The notes: generated by a model from the sequence alone, not told the origin. Numbered from the stretch's first letter, positions 37,001 through 45,823 are shown. The stretch: DNA of 64,000 nt from an uncultured Flavobacteriaceae bacterium (GCA_905381055.1 CAJPUR010000011.1:62001-126000); one strand, 5' to 3'. Numbers and translations are program-made.

Positions 37001-37448
37001 GATGACAATGATGGGTATAATTTCTCTTGCGGGAATTGTGGTAAACAATAGTGTTGTTCTTATTGACTTTACTCAGTTATTAATAGCAAGGAAAAAATCA
37101 GAATTAGGAATTCCATTTACTGAAAGATTATCTAGATTAGATGTTAGAGAAGTAATAATCGAGGGTGGAGTTGCAAGACTGAGGCCGGTTATTTTAACAG
37201 CAATCACAACAATTCTTGGGTTACTCCCTCTTGCAACTGGATTCAATATTGATTTTTTCACATTATTCACTTCATGGGATCCAAATATATATTTTGGAGG
37301 TGATAATTTTCATTTTTGGGGTCCCCTTGCTTGGACAGTAATATTTGGACTATCCTTTGCCACATTTTTAACATTAATAATTGTACCATCAAGTTTTTAC
37401 CTTGTCTATCAAATTAAATTAAAAATATTTAAATCAAAAAAAACTTAA
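34005..37448 (+). CDS. RND family efflux permease
   Basis: A 1147-residue resistance-nodulation-division pump, about 100 residues longer than AcrB. The first transmembrane segment is at 22-40, TM4 has GMLVDNGIVVVENAYR at 408-423 with Asp412 at the first relay Asp but Asn413 in place of the second, and TM10 has AGIVVNNSVVLIDF where AcrB has its relay Lys. An extra pair of hydrophobic segments lies at about 516-553, between the two halves. The periplasmic porter domains are of ordinary size. It is the last gene of the tetR-tolC-adaptor-pump operon. The substrates are unknown. Confidence 0.92.
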   Translation: MKKSTELKEFSLSSWAINHSTVIYVVIGLFLFLGVYSFFTLPRENFPDIQETEIYVSSVYPGNTAEDIERLITDPLEESLKTVQNVKEITSSSIEDFSIITVQFDENISVDIAKQKIQEEIDDVISNPDWPTFNNSKVQPNAFEFIYSEELPIVNISLIGDFPLEKLKFYAKDLKDKIEELPEIIKVDMRGVEDFEVEVSLDIFKMNASKVSFNNIINSLNRENKTISAGNILGDGQRRNIRIVGEISTPSDLEKFVVKTQNGSVYLGDIAKINFKEKEKTSFARSFGKAAVMLDVKKRAGKNLIEAVKKIRKIVDDYKRTKFPSNLEVFISNDQSNETTNLVNDLTNNIIFGVILVVTVLMFFLGFRNALFVGFAIPMSMFMSFMILGFLGYTINRMTLFGLIMGLGMLVDNGIVVVENAYRLMQKKGFTKIEAAKKSVGEIAVPIIISTITTIAAFVPLAFWPGIIGKFMVFFPLTLSIVLGSSLIVAIFFNSMLVSKFMKIEDNELTTSSLWKLTLFLGGLGLVLIFNVGFLRGIGTLMILICFLFWSYKFFIKKWARFFQQNLISSLEKKYKRLISYVLTKRNPIYFLLGTIGLLFSSFIILAIKSPKVEFFPSNEPAQIIIYLEYPEGTSIKKTNSTAINFEKEINFVINQDKYLLNNKNFMVKSYVTQVGTGSQNPQSDKGAVNEMPNKAKITLNMSEFKDRNGYSSETLRGEIQQRVNKKFPGLLISVEKDAKGPPVGYPINIEISGKNYGEIIEVASSMRTYLDSKKISGIEELKIDVNKNKPGIEIFIDRKKTGELGVSAGQVGNQLRRSLFGEKTGIFKSGGEDYDINIRLDKKDRYNIETLLNQYIVFRDEGTGKIKEIPISSLVKTENTVTFNNIKHKNLRRVVTLYSSVLGGYNENEVIQKTIKALNDFQLPGEIEYNFGGQIEEQEENFNFLKNALAFALFLIVLILVFQFNSISNPLIILLSIFLSFTGVLLGISIFNMPFVILMTMMGIISLAGIVVNNSVVLIDFTQLLIARKKSELGIPFTERLSRLDVREVIIEGGVARLRPVILTAITTILGLLPLATGFNIDFFTLFTSWDPNIYFGGDNFHFWGPLAWTVIFGLSFATFLTLIIVPSSFYLVYQIKLKIFKSKKT

Positions 37449-37473
37449 AAGAACGAATTTCAAAATTTATTCC

Positions 37474-37503
37474 TTAATTAACCTATATTAGTTACTAAAT
37501 TTG
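37474..37503 (+). promoter_or_regulatory. Putative promoter of aspS
   Basis: TTA (37474-37476) and TAAATTTG (37496-37503) with a 19-base spacer fit the Bacteroidetes promoter pattern. The -7 box lies 17 bases upstream of the aspS start. Confidence 0.5.
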
Positions 37504-37520
37504 TTTATTAAAATTTTAAT

Positions 37521-39278
37521 ATGTACAGATCTCATAATTGTGGTGAGCTAACATCAAAAAATATTTCTAATGAAGTAATTTTATCTGGGTGGGTTCAAAA
37601 AATAAGAAATAAGGGATTTATTATTTGGATTGATCTTAGAGATAGATTTGGAATTACTCAGATTATTTTTGATCAAAAAAGATCATCAAAAAAAATTATT
37701 GAAAAAGCTCAAAAAATTGGTAGAGAATATGTTATTAAAATAAATGGAGAGGTAATAAAAAGAGAATCTATTAACCCTAAAATGAAAACCGGAGAAATTG
37801 AAGTCTTAGTTAAAGATTTTACAGTCTTAAATAGTTCACTTCTACCCCCATTTACAATACAAGATAATTCAGATGGAGGTGAAGAACTAAGATTGAAATA
37901 CAGATACCTTGATATTAGAAGGAATCCTATTAAAAATAATTTAATTCTTCGCTCTAAAATTACTGCTGAAATAAGAAGTTTTTTATCCGATAATGATTTT
38001 ATTGAGGTTGAAACACCATATTTAATTAAATCAACTCCAGAAGGGGCAAGAGATTTTATAGTACCATCAAGAATGAATCCTGGAAACTTTTATGCTTTAC
38101 CTCAGTCACCTCAAACATTCAAACAGCTTTTGATGGTAGGAGGAATAGATAAGTATTTTCAAATTGTTAAATGTTTTAGAGATGAAGATCTAAGAGCAGA
38201 TAGGCAACCCGAATTTTCACAAATTGATTGTGAAATGTCTTTTGTTAAAAGAGATGATGTTATAAAACAATTTGAAAATTTAATATATAATCTTTTATAT
38301 AAATTTAAAGGTATTAAAATTGACAAGATTCCAATTTTAACATATGAAAAATGTATAAGACTTTATGGAAGCGATAAACCTGACATTAGATTTGGAATGA
38401 AATTAAATTATCTAAATGAATTAGCAAAAAATAAAGGATTTGAACCTTTTGACTCTAATGAATCAATTATTGGGATATGTGTTCCAAATGGATCTAATTT
38501 TTCAAGAAAAAAAATTGACCAATTTACTAATTGGGTCAAACGCCCTGAAATTGCAGCAAATGGATTAATTTGGATTAAATATAATGAGGATGGTTCAATA
38601 AAATCATCTATTGATAAATATTTTAATTATAATGAACTTATTAAATGGATAGATTTTTGTGAAGGTAAAAAAGGTGATCTTCTTTTAATCTTAGCTGGTG
38701 ATAAATCAAATACTAATTTGAAAATGGGCCTTTTAAGAATGGAAATTGCTGAAAGATTAGAATTAAGAGATCCTGAAAAATATTCTCCATTATGGGTTAT
38801 AGATTTCCCTCTTTTTATGTGGGATGAAGAAGAAAAATGTCTAAAATCTATGCATCATCCTTTTACTGCCCCTATAGAAAAACATTTAGATTTATTAAAT
38901 ACAGATCCAACAAAAGTAATTGCAAATTCATATGATCTTGTAATTAACGGGAATGAAATTGGTGGTGGATCAATAAGAATTAATTCTTCCGATTTGCAAA
39001 AAAGAATTTTTTCTCTATTAGGCTTTTCTGAAGAAGAAGCTATTAATCAATTTGGATTTTTAATTGATTCATTTAAATATGGAGCTCCTCCACATGGTGG
39101 AATTGCTCTAGGTTTAGACAGACTTGTTGCAATTATAGGGGGTCAAGAAATAATAAGAGACTTTATTGCCTTCCCAAAAAATAACAGTGGTAAAGATTTA
39201 ATGATTAAATCACCAAGTAAAATTTCAAGTGATCAATTAAATGAACTACAATTAAGAATTAACCCACTAAAAAGTTAA
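37521..39278 (+). CDS. aspS: Aspartyl-tRNA synthetase
   Basis: A 585-residue bacterial-type AspRS. The N-terminal OB-fold anticodon-binding domain covers about the first 105 residues ([19 protein letters not shown]). The catalytic class II motifs are seen: motif 1 around [20 protein letters not shown], motif 2 [18 protein letters not shown], and motif 3 [14 protein letters not shown] near the C-terminus. The GAD insertion domain lies between. Charging of tRNA-Asp only or also tRNA-Asn cannot be told. Confidence 0.97.
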   Translation: MYRSHNCGELTSKNISNEVILSGWVQKIRNKGFIIWIDLRDRFGITQIIFDQKRSSKKIIEKAQKIGREYVIKINGEVIKRESINPKMKTGEIEVLVKDFTVLNSSLLPPFTIQDNSDGGEELRLKYRYLDIRRNPIKNNLILRSKITAEIRSFLSDNDFIEVETPYLIKSTPEGARDFIVPSRMNPGNFYALPQSPQTFKQLLMVGGIDKYFQIVKCFRDEDLRADRQPEFSQIDCEMSFVKRDDVIKQFENLIYNLLYKFKGIKIDKIPILTYEKCIRLYGSDKPDIRFGMKLNYLNELAKNKGFEPFDSNESIIGICVPNGSNFSRKKIDQFTNWVKRPEIAANGLIWIKYNEDGSIKSSIDKYFNYNELIKWIDFCEGKKGDLLLILAGDKSNTNLKMGLLRMEIAERLELRDPEKYSPLWVIDFPLFMWDEEEKCLKSMHHPFTAPIEKHLDLLNTDPTKVIANSYDLVINGNEIGGGSIRINSSDLQKRIFSLLGFSEEEAINQFGFLIDSFKYGAPPHGGIALGLDRLVAIIGGQEIIRDFIAFPKNNSGKDLMIKSPSKISSDQLNELQLRINPLKS

Positions 39279-39282
39279 ATTC

Positions 39283-39498
39283 TTGAAAAAATTAACCAAA
39301 TTATTATTTTTTTTTTTCATTATTAGTCTGTTAACAGGTTTTGTGATCAGAGAAGAAAATGATTTTATTTTAGGTGAAAAAATAATAGGATTTAGTGTTT
39401 TACTTGGATCATTTATTTTTCTACCGATATTTTTATTTTACAGATATAAAAACAAAAAATTATCAGACTACACTTTTAAAAATAAAAATAATCATTAA
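39283..39498 (+). CDS. Small two-segment membrane protein of unknown function
   Basis: A 71-residue frame that starts with TTG four bases after the aspS stop. It has a basic N-terminus (MKKLTKLL) and two hydrophobic segments at about 8-22 and 33-50, with a basic C-terminal tail. It looks like a small inner-membrane protein translated with aspS. I do not recognise the family, and the TTG start and the short length leave some doubt that it is a gene. Confidence 0.55.
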   Translation: MKKLTKLLFFFFIISLLTGFVIREENDFILGEKIIGFSVLLGSFIFLPIFLFYRYKNKKLSDYTFKNKNNH

Positions 39499-39619
39499 TT
39501 AAAAAAAAATTGAGTGTTAAATTTATAATTCAATAATTTTTTTCAATTTATCTTTAAATATTATGTTTACTAAAAACAATCTTGTAGTTTTACTATTTAA
39601 ATATTATTTACATCAAATT

Positions 39620-39811
39620 ATGACAGGTACAGTTAAATTTTTTAATGTCTCAAAAGGTTACGGTTTTATAACAAATGATGAAACTGGTCAAGATATTTTT
39701 TGTCACGCCACTTCTTTGGGTGGAAACTCTATTACTGAAGGAGATAAAGTAGAATACGTTGAAGAGGATGGCCGAAAAGGCAAAGTTGCGGGACAAATTA
39801 AGTTACTTTAA
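39620..39811 (+). CDS. Cold shock domain protein
   Basis: A 63-residue single cold-shock domain. The RNA-binding motifs are KGYGFI (RNP1) and DIFCHAT (RNP2, with Cys instead of the usual Val). I place the start at 39620 (MTGTVKFFN), because all family members begin just there; the longer frame from 39563 adds 19 hydrophobic residues with no counterpart. The roughly 120 bases upstream are non-coding and could hold a long leader such as cold-shock genes often have. The stop overlaps the tadA stop in a TTAA. Confidence 0.95.
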   Translation: MTGTVKFFNVSKGYGFITNDETGQDIFCHATSLGGNSITEGDKVEYVEEDGRKGKVAGQIKLL

Positions 39812-40272
39812 TTTTCAAAGTTGGTTTTTTTAATTTTTTTTAATCTCAATTGATTAAAAAAGTTTTTTATTATTCTTTCTGATTCCATTTTCATAATTCC
39901 TCTAGTTATTTTGGTTTTCGGATGTAATTTTATCCCCCTAGTGATGCCTCCTTTATCATCGCTTGCGGCATATACTAGTCTGTCAATTTGACTATGATAT
40001 AATGCTCCACAACACATTATACAAGGTTCTAGGGTTACATACATAGTGCAACCTTTTAAAAATTTAGAATTTAAAAAATTTGAAGCAGAAGTTATTGATA
40101 ACATTTCGGCATGAGCTGTAACATCATTAAGATTTTCAGTCTGATTGTGTGCTCTTGCAATTATTTTTTCATTTAAGACAATTATCGCTCCAACTGGGAC
40201 TTCTCCATTAATGATTGCATCATTGGCAATTTTTATAGCTTTTTTCATAAAATAATTGTCATTCAATTTCAT
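39808..40272 (-). CDS. tadA: tRNA-specific adenosine deaminase/nucleoside deaminase (TadA family)
   Basis: A 154-residue cytidine deaminase-fold enzyme. The zinc site is HAEMLSI with the catalytic Glu, and PCIMCCGAL with the two ligand Cys. The N-terminal EVPVGAIIV is typical. It fits TadA, which converts A34 to inosine in tRNA-Arg, but a guanine deaminase-like paralogue is possible. It ends in a TTAA shared with the cold-shock gene. Confidence 0.88.
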   Translation of the reverse strand: MKLNDNYFMKKAIKIANDAIINGEVPVGAIIVLNEKIIARAHNQTENLNDVTAHAEMLSITSASNFLNSKFLKGCTMYVTLEPCIMCCGALYHSQIDRLVYAASDDKGGITRGIKLHPKTKITRGIMKMESERIIKNFFNQLRLKKIKKTNFEN

Positions 40273-40364
40273 TTTTAAAATATTCTTTAATTAATTATTA
40301 TTACCAAAATGTTAGTTGACTTAAATGTATAAATTAAAATTCATTTCTTATCTTATGAATTAAA

Positions 40365-43178
40365 ATGAATGAAAACAAAAGACTTTTTTTAATTGATGCT
40401 TTTGCTCTAATTTTCAGAGGTTATTATGCTTTTATTAAAAATCCAAGAATTAACTCAAAAGGACTAGATACATCTGCAATTTTTGGATTTATGAATTCAC
40501 TTTTAGATTTAATTAGAAGAGAAAATCCAGAATTTATTTCAGTATGTTTTGACAAGGGGGGATCAAGAACTAGATCTGAAATTTTTCCCGAATATAAATC
40601 CAATAGACTTGAAACTCCTGAGGCAATTAAAATAGCTGTCCCCTATATACAAAAAATTTTGAATGCAATGAATATCCCAGTCATAGAAAAAGAAGGATTT
40701 GAGGCTGACGACATAATTGGAACTCTTGCAAAAAAAGCTGAAAAAGAAGGCTATAAAATTTATATGGTTACACCGGATAAAGATTTTGCTCAATTAGTAA
40801 CTGAAAATATTTTAATTTATAGACCTGCTAGGATGGGAAATGGGATTGAAATATGGGGTGTTGATGAGGTTAACAATAAATTTGAGATCGAAAATCCTAG
40901 TCAAGTTATAGATTATCTTGGAATGATGGGTGATTCTGTAGATAATATTCCTGGCTTACCAGGAGTTGGAGATAAAACTGCTAAAAAATTTATTAAAATA
41001 TATGGAAGTATTGAGAAACTTTTACAAAATACTCATGAACTTAAAGGTAAATTAAGGGAAAAAATTGAGGGAAATAAAGAGTTAGGACTGATTTCGAAAG
41101 AACTTGCTAGAATTTTATTAGATGTACCAGTTAATTTTGATAAGATAAAATTCAAGATGACTAATCCAAACTTTGATTCTTTAAACCTTTTATTAGAAGA
41201 GCTCGAATTTAAAAGAATGAAAGATAGTTTTAATAAAATTTATTTTGAAAAAAATAAAATTGAAAAGAATTTAGATTATGTCAATTCAGAAAAAGTCAAT
41301 GAAAACTCAACAAATCAGCTGGACTTATTTTCTGAACCAGGTAAAGGAAATTTTATTTTTTCAAATAACAAAAAAGAATTAAATAAAAATTATTATCAGC
41401 ACGTAAATGAAAACATAGGATTAGATCTATTAATTAATAAAATTTTAAAACAAAAAAAAGTTGCTTTTAAAATAAATACTGAAGATTTAAATCAATTTAA
41501 ATCAACGCTCGTAGGTATTTCTTTTTCATGGGATAAAGGCAAAGGATACTATATTAAATTTCCAGAGGATGTAATTAAAATTAATACTATTTTAAATAAA
41601 CTTAAAAAAATCTTTATTAATCCTAAAATTGAAAAAATTGGACACGATATTAAATTTGATTTAAAAATTTTACACAAATACAATATTGAATTAAAAGGTA
41701 AAATATTTGATACAATAATAGCTCACTACATAATAAATCCAGACAGAAAACATGATATTGAAATACTATCCAAAAGTTATTTAAATCTTGATTTGAAAAC
41801 AATAAAAGAGTATAAATCTGAAAATAATATTAATGATTTTTCATTAATTAATTTTCCAATTGAAAAACAAACCAATTTTTTTGTTAAAAAAGTTGATTAT
41901 ATTTTACAATTAAAAGAATTTTTCGAGAATGAATTAAAAGAAGCAAATAATATAAGCTTATTTGAAAATATTGAAATACCCTTATTAAAAGTTTTATATA
42001 AAATGGAAACTTCAGGAGTTAAAATCAATATTCCATTTTTAAACGAATTATCTATTGAACTCACTGATTTAGCATTAAAAACCGAAAAATTAATTTTTGA
42101 ATTAGCCGGAGAAAACTTTAATATTGGTTCACCTAAACAACTGGGTCTAATTTTATTTGAAAAACTAAAATTGGTTGAAAAACCAAAAAAAACCAAAACT
42201 GGACAATATTCAACTGCTGAGGAGGTTTTATCATCTCTTGAGAAAGATCATAAAATAGTTTCAAAAATTCTAAACTGGAGATCAATTAAAAAAATACTAA
42301 GTTCATATGTAGATACTTTACCTTCGGAGGTAAATTCTAAAAGTGGAAGAATTCACACTGAGTATAATCAAGCAATTACTTCAACAGGAAGATTAAGTAG
42401 CAATTCCCCCAATCTTCAAAATATACCAATTAGAACTAAACTTGGAGAAAAAGTAAGAAAAGCTTTCATTCCAAGAAGTCCTGAATATATAATAATGGCT
42501 GCTGATTATTCTCAAATTGAATTAAGAATCATTGCCTCTCTAAGCAATGATCCAGTTATGATAAAATCCTTTAAAAACAATGAAGACATTCATGCTAGTA
42601 CAGCAGCAAATGTATATGATGTACCAATTGATGATGTAACAAGAAATCAGAGGAATAATGCTAAAACCATTAATTTTGGTATAATTTATGGGGTTTCAGC
42701 TTTTGGATTAAGTCAACAAACAGATTTATCTAGAAAAAATGCAAAAGAATTAATTGAAAAATATTACCAAACATATCCAAATCTAAAAAATTACATAAAA
42801 AATCAGATATCTAAAGCTAGAGAAAAAGGCTACGTTGAAACTGTTTTAGGTAGAAGAAGATACTTAAGAGAAATAAATTCTCAAAATGCTATAGTAAGAG
42901 GTAGTGCAGAGAGAAATGCAATTAATGCTCCTGTCCAAGGGAGTGCAGCAGATATAATAAAAATTGCAATGATTAAAATCAGCGAAAAATTATTTAATGA
43001 ATCATGGGAATCAAAAATGATAATTCAAGTCCACGATGAATTAGTTTTTGATGCTAAAAAAGAAGAATTGAAACAATTAAGGTTGATGGTTAAACAAGAA
43101 ATGGAAAATGCCTTTAAACTTGACGTTCCTCTGACAGTTGATATAGGGGTAGGTGAAAACTGGCTTGAAGCACATTAA
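40365..43178 (+). CDS. polA: DNA polymerase I, proofreading site apparently lost
   Basis: A 937-residue PolA. The 5'-3' nuclease domain (1 to about 290) is complete, with GFEADDIIG at 111-119 and DSVDNIPGLPGVGDKTA at 190-206. The central 3'-5' exonuclease fold is present (about 335-520), but motif I reads FKINTED (368-374) where the Asp and Glu metal ligands should be, and motif III reads FFVKKVD (505-511) with Lys509 at the Asp. Only Asp432 of motif II is kept. The polymerase domain is intact: DYSQIELR (Asp714), the O helix RNNAKTINFGIIYG, and QVHDELVFD with Asp891 and Glu892. Repair and Okazaki-fragment roles should be normal. Confidence 0.97.
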   Translation: MNENKRLFLIDAFALIFRGYYAFIKNPRINSKGLDTSAIFGFMNSLLDLIRRENPEFISVCFDKGGSRTRSEIFPEYKSNRLETPEAIKIAVPYIQKILNAMNIPVIEKEGFEADDIIGTLAKKAEKEGYKIYMVTPDKDFAQLVTENILIYRPARMGNGIEIWGVDEVNNKFEIENPSQVIDYLGMMGDSVDNIPGLPGVGDKTAKKFIKIYGSIEKLLQNTHELKGKLREKIEGNKELGLISKELARILLDVPVNFDKIKFKMTNPNFDSLNLLLEELEFKRMKDSFNKIYFEKNKIEKNLDYVNSEKVNENSTNQLDLFSEPGKGNFIFSNNKKELNKNYYQHVNENIGLDLLINKILKQKKVAFKINTEDLNQFKSTLVGISFSWDKGKGYYIKFPEDVIKINTILNKLKKIFINPKIEKIGHDIKFDLKILHKYNIELKGKIFDTIIAHYIINPDRKHDIEILSKSYLNLDLKTIKEYKSENNINDFSLINFPIEKQTNFFVKKVDYILQLKEFFENELKEANNISLFENIEIPLLKVLYKMETSGVKINIPFLNELSIELTDLALKTEKLIFELAGENFNIGSPKQLGLILFEKLKLVEKPKKTKTGQYSTAEEVLSSLEKDHKIVSKILNWRSIKKILSSYVDTLPSEVNSKSGRIHTEYNQAITSTGRLSSNSPNLQNIPIRTKLGEKVRKAFIPRSPEYIIMAADYSQIELRIIASLSNDPVMIKSFKNNEDIHASTAANVYDVPIDDVTRNQRNNAKTINFGIIYGVSAFGLSQQTDLSRKNAKELIEKYYQTYPNLKNYIKNQISKAREKGYVETVLGRRRYLREINSQNAIVRGSAERNAINAPVQGSAADIIKIAMIKISEKLFNESWESKMIIQVHDELVFDAKKEELKQLRLMVKQEMENAFKLDVPLTVDIGVGENWLEAH

Positions 43179-43181
43179 AAT

Positions 43182-44003
43182 TTAATTCAATGCAAGCCTT
43201 GCAAACCCAGTTACTTCCATATTTTCATTTACAGACTTAACATACTCTTTTACAGTTACCTTGTTATCTTTAATAAAGGATTGATTAACTAATGTGTTTT
43301 CTTTAAAAAATCTCTTTATCTTCCCTTTAGCTATATTTTCTAGCATAGCCTCTGGTTTTCCTTCTTTTCTTAATAAATCTTTAGCAATTTCGACTTCTTT
43401 GTCAATTATACTTGAATCAACACCTTCTTCATTTAATGCAATAGGATTCATTGCAGCTACCTGCATTGATATATTTTTACCAACTTCATTTGAATCCTCT
43501 ATTTTATGCGAAAGACTTACTATACTAGCAATTTTATTACCAGAATGGATATAGGATCCAACAAAATCACCTTTAATTATTTTAAAACCACCAATTTCAA
43601 TTTTTTCACCTATTACTCCAGTTTGTTCAATTAATTTTTCTGAGACAGTAGTATTTTTATAAGTTGAAGTTAATAACTCATCTAAACTATTAGCATTAAT
43701 TGCTATATCTAAAATTTCATAAGCTAATTTTAAGTATTCTTCATTTTTTGCTACAAAATCTGTTTCGCAATTCATAGAAATTAAAACTCCACGATTACTA
43801 TCAGAATTAACTTTTGCTAAAACTACACCTTCAGAAGAATTCCTGTCTGCTCTGTTTGCTGCAACTTTTTGCCCCTTTTTTCTCAAATTCTCGACAGCTT
43901 TATCAAAGTCACCATTAGATTCTAAGAGGGCTTTTTTGCAGTCCATCATTCCAGATCCTGTAAGTTTTCTTAACTTATTTACATCTTGTGCTGTAATTTT
44001 CAT
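43182..44003 (-). CDS. tsf: Elongation factor Ts
   Basis: A 273-residue EF-Ts, the nucleotide exchange factor of EF-Tu. The N-terminal UBA-like module is VNKLRKLTGSGMMDCKKALLES, followed by the linker and the core with CETDFVAKNEEY near residue 80. It is 17 bases downstream of rpsB on the same strand, the usual pair. The gene ends 3 bases from the convergent polA. Confidence 0.97.
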   Translation of the reverse strand: MKITAQDVNKLRKLTGSGMMDCKKALLESNGDFDKAVENLRKKGQKVAANRADRNSSEGVVLAKVNSDSNRGVLISMNCETDFVAKNEEYLKLAYEILDIAINANSLDELLTSTYKNTTVSEKLIEQTGVIGEKIEIGGFKIIKGDFVGSYIHSGNKIASIVSLSHKIEDSNEVGKNISMQVAAMNPIALNEEGVDSSIIDKEVEIAKDLLRKEGKPEAMLENIAKGKIKRFFKENTLVNQSFIKDNKVTVKEYVKSVNENMEVTGFARLALN

Positions 44004-44020
44004 GATATCTTGGTTAAAAA

Positions 44021-44794
44021 TTATTTTTCTTTAGACTCATTCACTTGTGAATCAGGATTTTCATTAATATTTTCTTTTTCTGCCTTTGCTGCTTCCTCTT
44101 TTTCATTTCTTCTTTCGTCCAGGCCTTCAGAAATTGAATTAATAATTATAGAGAGAATTTTATCAATAGATTTGGAAGCATCGTCATTTGAAGGTATAAC
44201 AAAATCAACATCTCTAGGGTCAGAATTTGTGTCAACCATAGCAAAGATTGGTATCTTTAATTTTCGAGCTTCTTTAATAGAAATATATTCTCTTTTAATA
44301 TCTACAACAAAAATAGCTCCTGGAAGTCTTGTCATCTCTGAGATTGAACCTAGATTTTTTTCTAATTTTGATCTTAGCCTATTAACTTGGAGTTTTTCTT
44401 TTTTTGAAAGAGTTTCAAAAGTGCCATCTTGTTTCATTCTATCAATGGAAGACATTTTTTTTACAGCTTTCCTTATAGTGACAAAATTTGTCAACATTCC
44501 CCCAGGCCATCTCTCAGTTATGAATGGCATTTTGACTTCTAATGCCTTTTTTGCAACAATATCCTTAGCTTGTTTTTTAGTTGCAACAAACAAAATTTTT
44601 CTACCAGAAGCGGCAATCTTTTTAATTGCAGAAGAGGCTTCGTCAATCTTAGCAGCAGTTTTGTATAAATTTATAATGTGAATACCATTTCTCTCCATAT
44701 AGATATAAGGAGCCATATTGGGGTCCCACTTTCTAGTTAAATGACCGAAATGTACACCTGAGTCAAGCAGGTCTTTTACTTCAATTTTTCCCAT
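44021..44794 (-). CDS. rpsB: Ribosomal protein S2
   Basis: A 257-residue S2. The signatures are LLDSGVHFGHLTRKWDPNMAPYI near the start, and TERWPGGMLTNF, LPGAIFVVDIKREYISIKEA and PIFAMVDTNSDPRDVDFVIPSNDD further on. The C-terminal tail is acidic and Glu/Lys-rich (about 225-257), longer than the E. coli end but normal for this phylum. A promoter seems to lie just upstream. Confidence 0.98.
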   Translation of the reverse strand: MGKIEVKDLLDSGVHFGHLTRKWDPNMAPYIYMERNGIHIINLYKTAAKIDEASSAIKKIAASGRKILFVATKKQAKDIVAKKALEVKMPFITERWPGGMLTNFVTIRKAVKKMSSIDRMKQDGTFETLSKKEKLQVNRLRSKLEKNLGSISEMTRLPGAIFVVDIKREYISIKEARKLKIPIFAMVDTNSDPRDVDFVIPSNDDASKSIDKILSIIINSISEGLDERRNEKEEAAKAEKENINENPDSQVNESKEK

Positions 44795-44814
44795 TTTTTA
44801 TTAGTTTACGTTCC

Positions 44815-44843
44815 GAAATTTAGCAATATTAAAGTGGCTATAA
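44815..44843 (-). promoter_or_regulatory. Putative promoter of rpsB-tsf
   Basis: On the minus strand, TTA (44843-44841) and TAAATTTC (44822-44815) are 18 bases apart. The last base of the -7 box deviates from consensus. The box lies about 20 bases upstream of the rpsB start and downstream of the terminator-like hairpin, which supports a separate transcript from rplM-rpsI. Confidence 0.4.
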
Positions 44844-44871
44844 AAAATCACAGGCCTTAAATATTTAGATG

Positions 44872-44900
44872 CTAAACTAAAACTCGAAATAATTTCGAGT
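44872..44900 (-). terminator. Probable intrinsic terminator after rplM-rpsI
   Basis: A perfect inverted repeat (arms ACTCGAAA and TTTCGAGT, within 44882-44900) with a three-base loop is followed on the minus strand by TTTTAGTTTAG. It lies about 53 bases after the rpsI stop. A second, weaker inverted repeat (CTCTTTT/AAAAGAG, 44927-44946) lies between. Confidence 0.5.
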
Positions 44901-44952
44901 GGGCAACAGATTAAATATGAACAAACTCTTTTATTAAAAAAAGAGCAAAAAA

Positions 44953-45339
44953 TTATCTTTTAGAAAACTGAAATTTCTTTCTTGCTTTCTTTTGGCCGAA
45001 TTTCTTACGTTCAACCATTCTAGAATCCCTGGTTAACAAACCTTCAGGTTTTAATATACTTCTGTAATCACCATTAATTTTACACAAGGCTCTTGAAATA
45101 GCTAAACGAATAGATTCAGCTTGACCAGTGTTTCCTCCACCAAAAACTGAAATCTTTAAATTATATACTTTTTCAGTATTTGTAAGGATAAAAGGCTGTA
45201 AAACTTTGAATTGAAGATTTTCAGTAGTAAAATAATCAGAAATTTTTTTATTATTTATTAATAATTCGCCTTTGCCTTTAGACATAAATACTCTGGCAAC
45301 TGAAGTTTTTCTTCTCCCTATTGTGTGAATTACCTCCAT
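44953..45339 (-). CDS. rpsI: Ribosomal protein S9
   Basis: A 128-residue S9. It begins with VIHTIGRRKTSVARVF and ends with the conserved basic tail RDSRMVERKKFGQKKARKKFQFSKR-like sequence, whose final Lys-Arg reaches the P-site tRNA in the ribosome. GGGNTGQAESIRLAISRAL in the middle is typical. The start overlaps the rplM stop by one base. Confidence 0.98.
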   Translation of the reverse strand: MEVIHTIGRRKTSVARVFMSKGKGELLINNKKISDYFTTENLQFKVLQPFILTNTEKVYNLKISVFGGGNTGQAESIRLAISRALCKINGDYRSILKPEGLLTRDSRMVERKKFGQKKARKKFQFSKR

Positions 45340-45791
45340 TAGACTTTATTAAATTTAACCTCTTTTAAGGAATTATTGGTATGATTATGTTCAGGTCCTG
45401 AAAAAACTTTAAGATTTCTAAAAAGATTTGCCCCTAACTTGTTTTTAGGTAACATTCCTTTGACTGCCTTTTCGATTAACTTTATGGGATTTTTTTTGAA
45501 TAACTCTTCCGCAGATAATGATTTTTGACCACCAGGGTACCCAGTGTGCCTAATATATTTTTTATTTTTCCATTTATCTCCACTTAACTTAACTTTTGAG
45601 GCATTAATTATTACAATGTTATCACCACAATCTACGTGAGGTGTATAATTTGGTTTATGTTTACCTCTCAGGTAGAGAGCAATTTGAGAGGCAACTCTTC
45701 CTAAAATCATACCCTCAACATTAACAAGAATCCATTGCTTATCAACGTTCGTTTTGTTTGCAGAAATAGTCTTAAAACTCAAATTACCCAA
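45339..45791 (-). CDS. rplM: Ribosomal protein L13
   Basis: A 150-residue L13. The motifs are VDKQWILVNVEGMILGRVASQIA, YLRGKHKPNYTPHVDCGDNIVIINA, RHTGYPGG and AVKGMLPKNKLGANLFRNLKVF. It is the first gene of the rplM-rpsI transcript and has a strong promoter upstream. Confidence 0.98.
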   Translation of the reverse strand: MGNLSFKTISANKTNVDKQWILVNVEGMILGRVASQIALYLRGKHKPNYTPHVDCGDNIVIINASKVKLSGDKWKNKKYIRHTGYPGGQKSLSAEELFKKNPIKLIEKAVKGMLPKNKLGANLFRNLKVFSGPEHNHTNNSLKEVKFNKV

Positions 45792-45823
45792 AATATATAA
45801 TAATTTAATAATTATAAAGCTCG

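Noticed and set aside
39563-39619. An upstream start for the cold-shock gene
   Set aside because: The added 19 residues have no counterpart in the family, where the protein starts at the first strand.
43986-44681. A 231-residue open frame on the plus strand
   Set aside because: It lies fully opposite rpsB, whose product is certain, and its translation is hydrophobic low-complexity sequence without family motifs.
44795-44952. A structured RNA or r-protein leader upstream of rpsB
   Set aside because: The hairpin at 44882-44900 is followed by a T-rich run and is better explained as the end of the rplM-rpsI transcript. I recognise no known leader motif.
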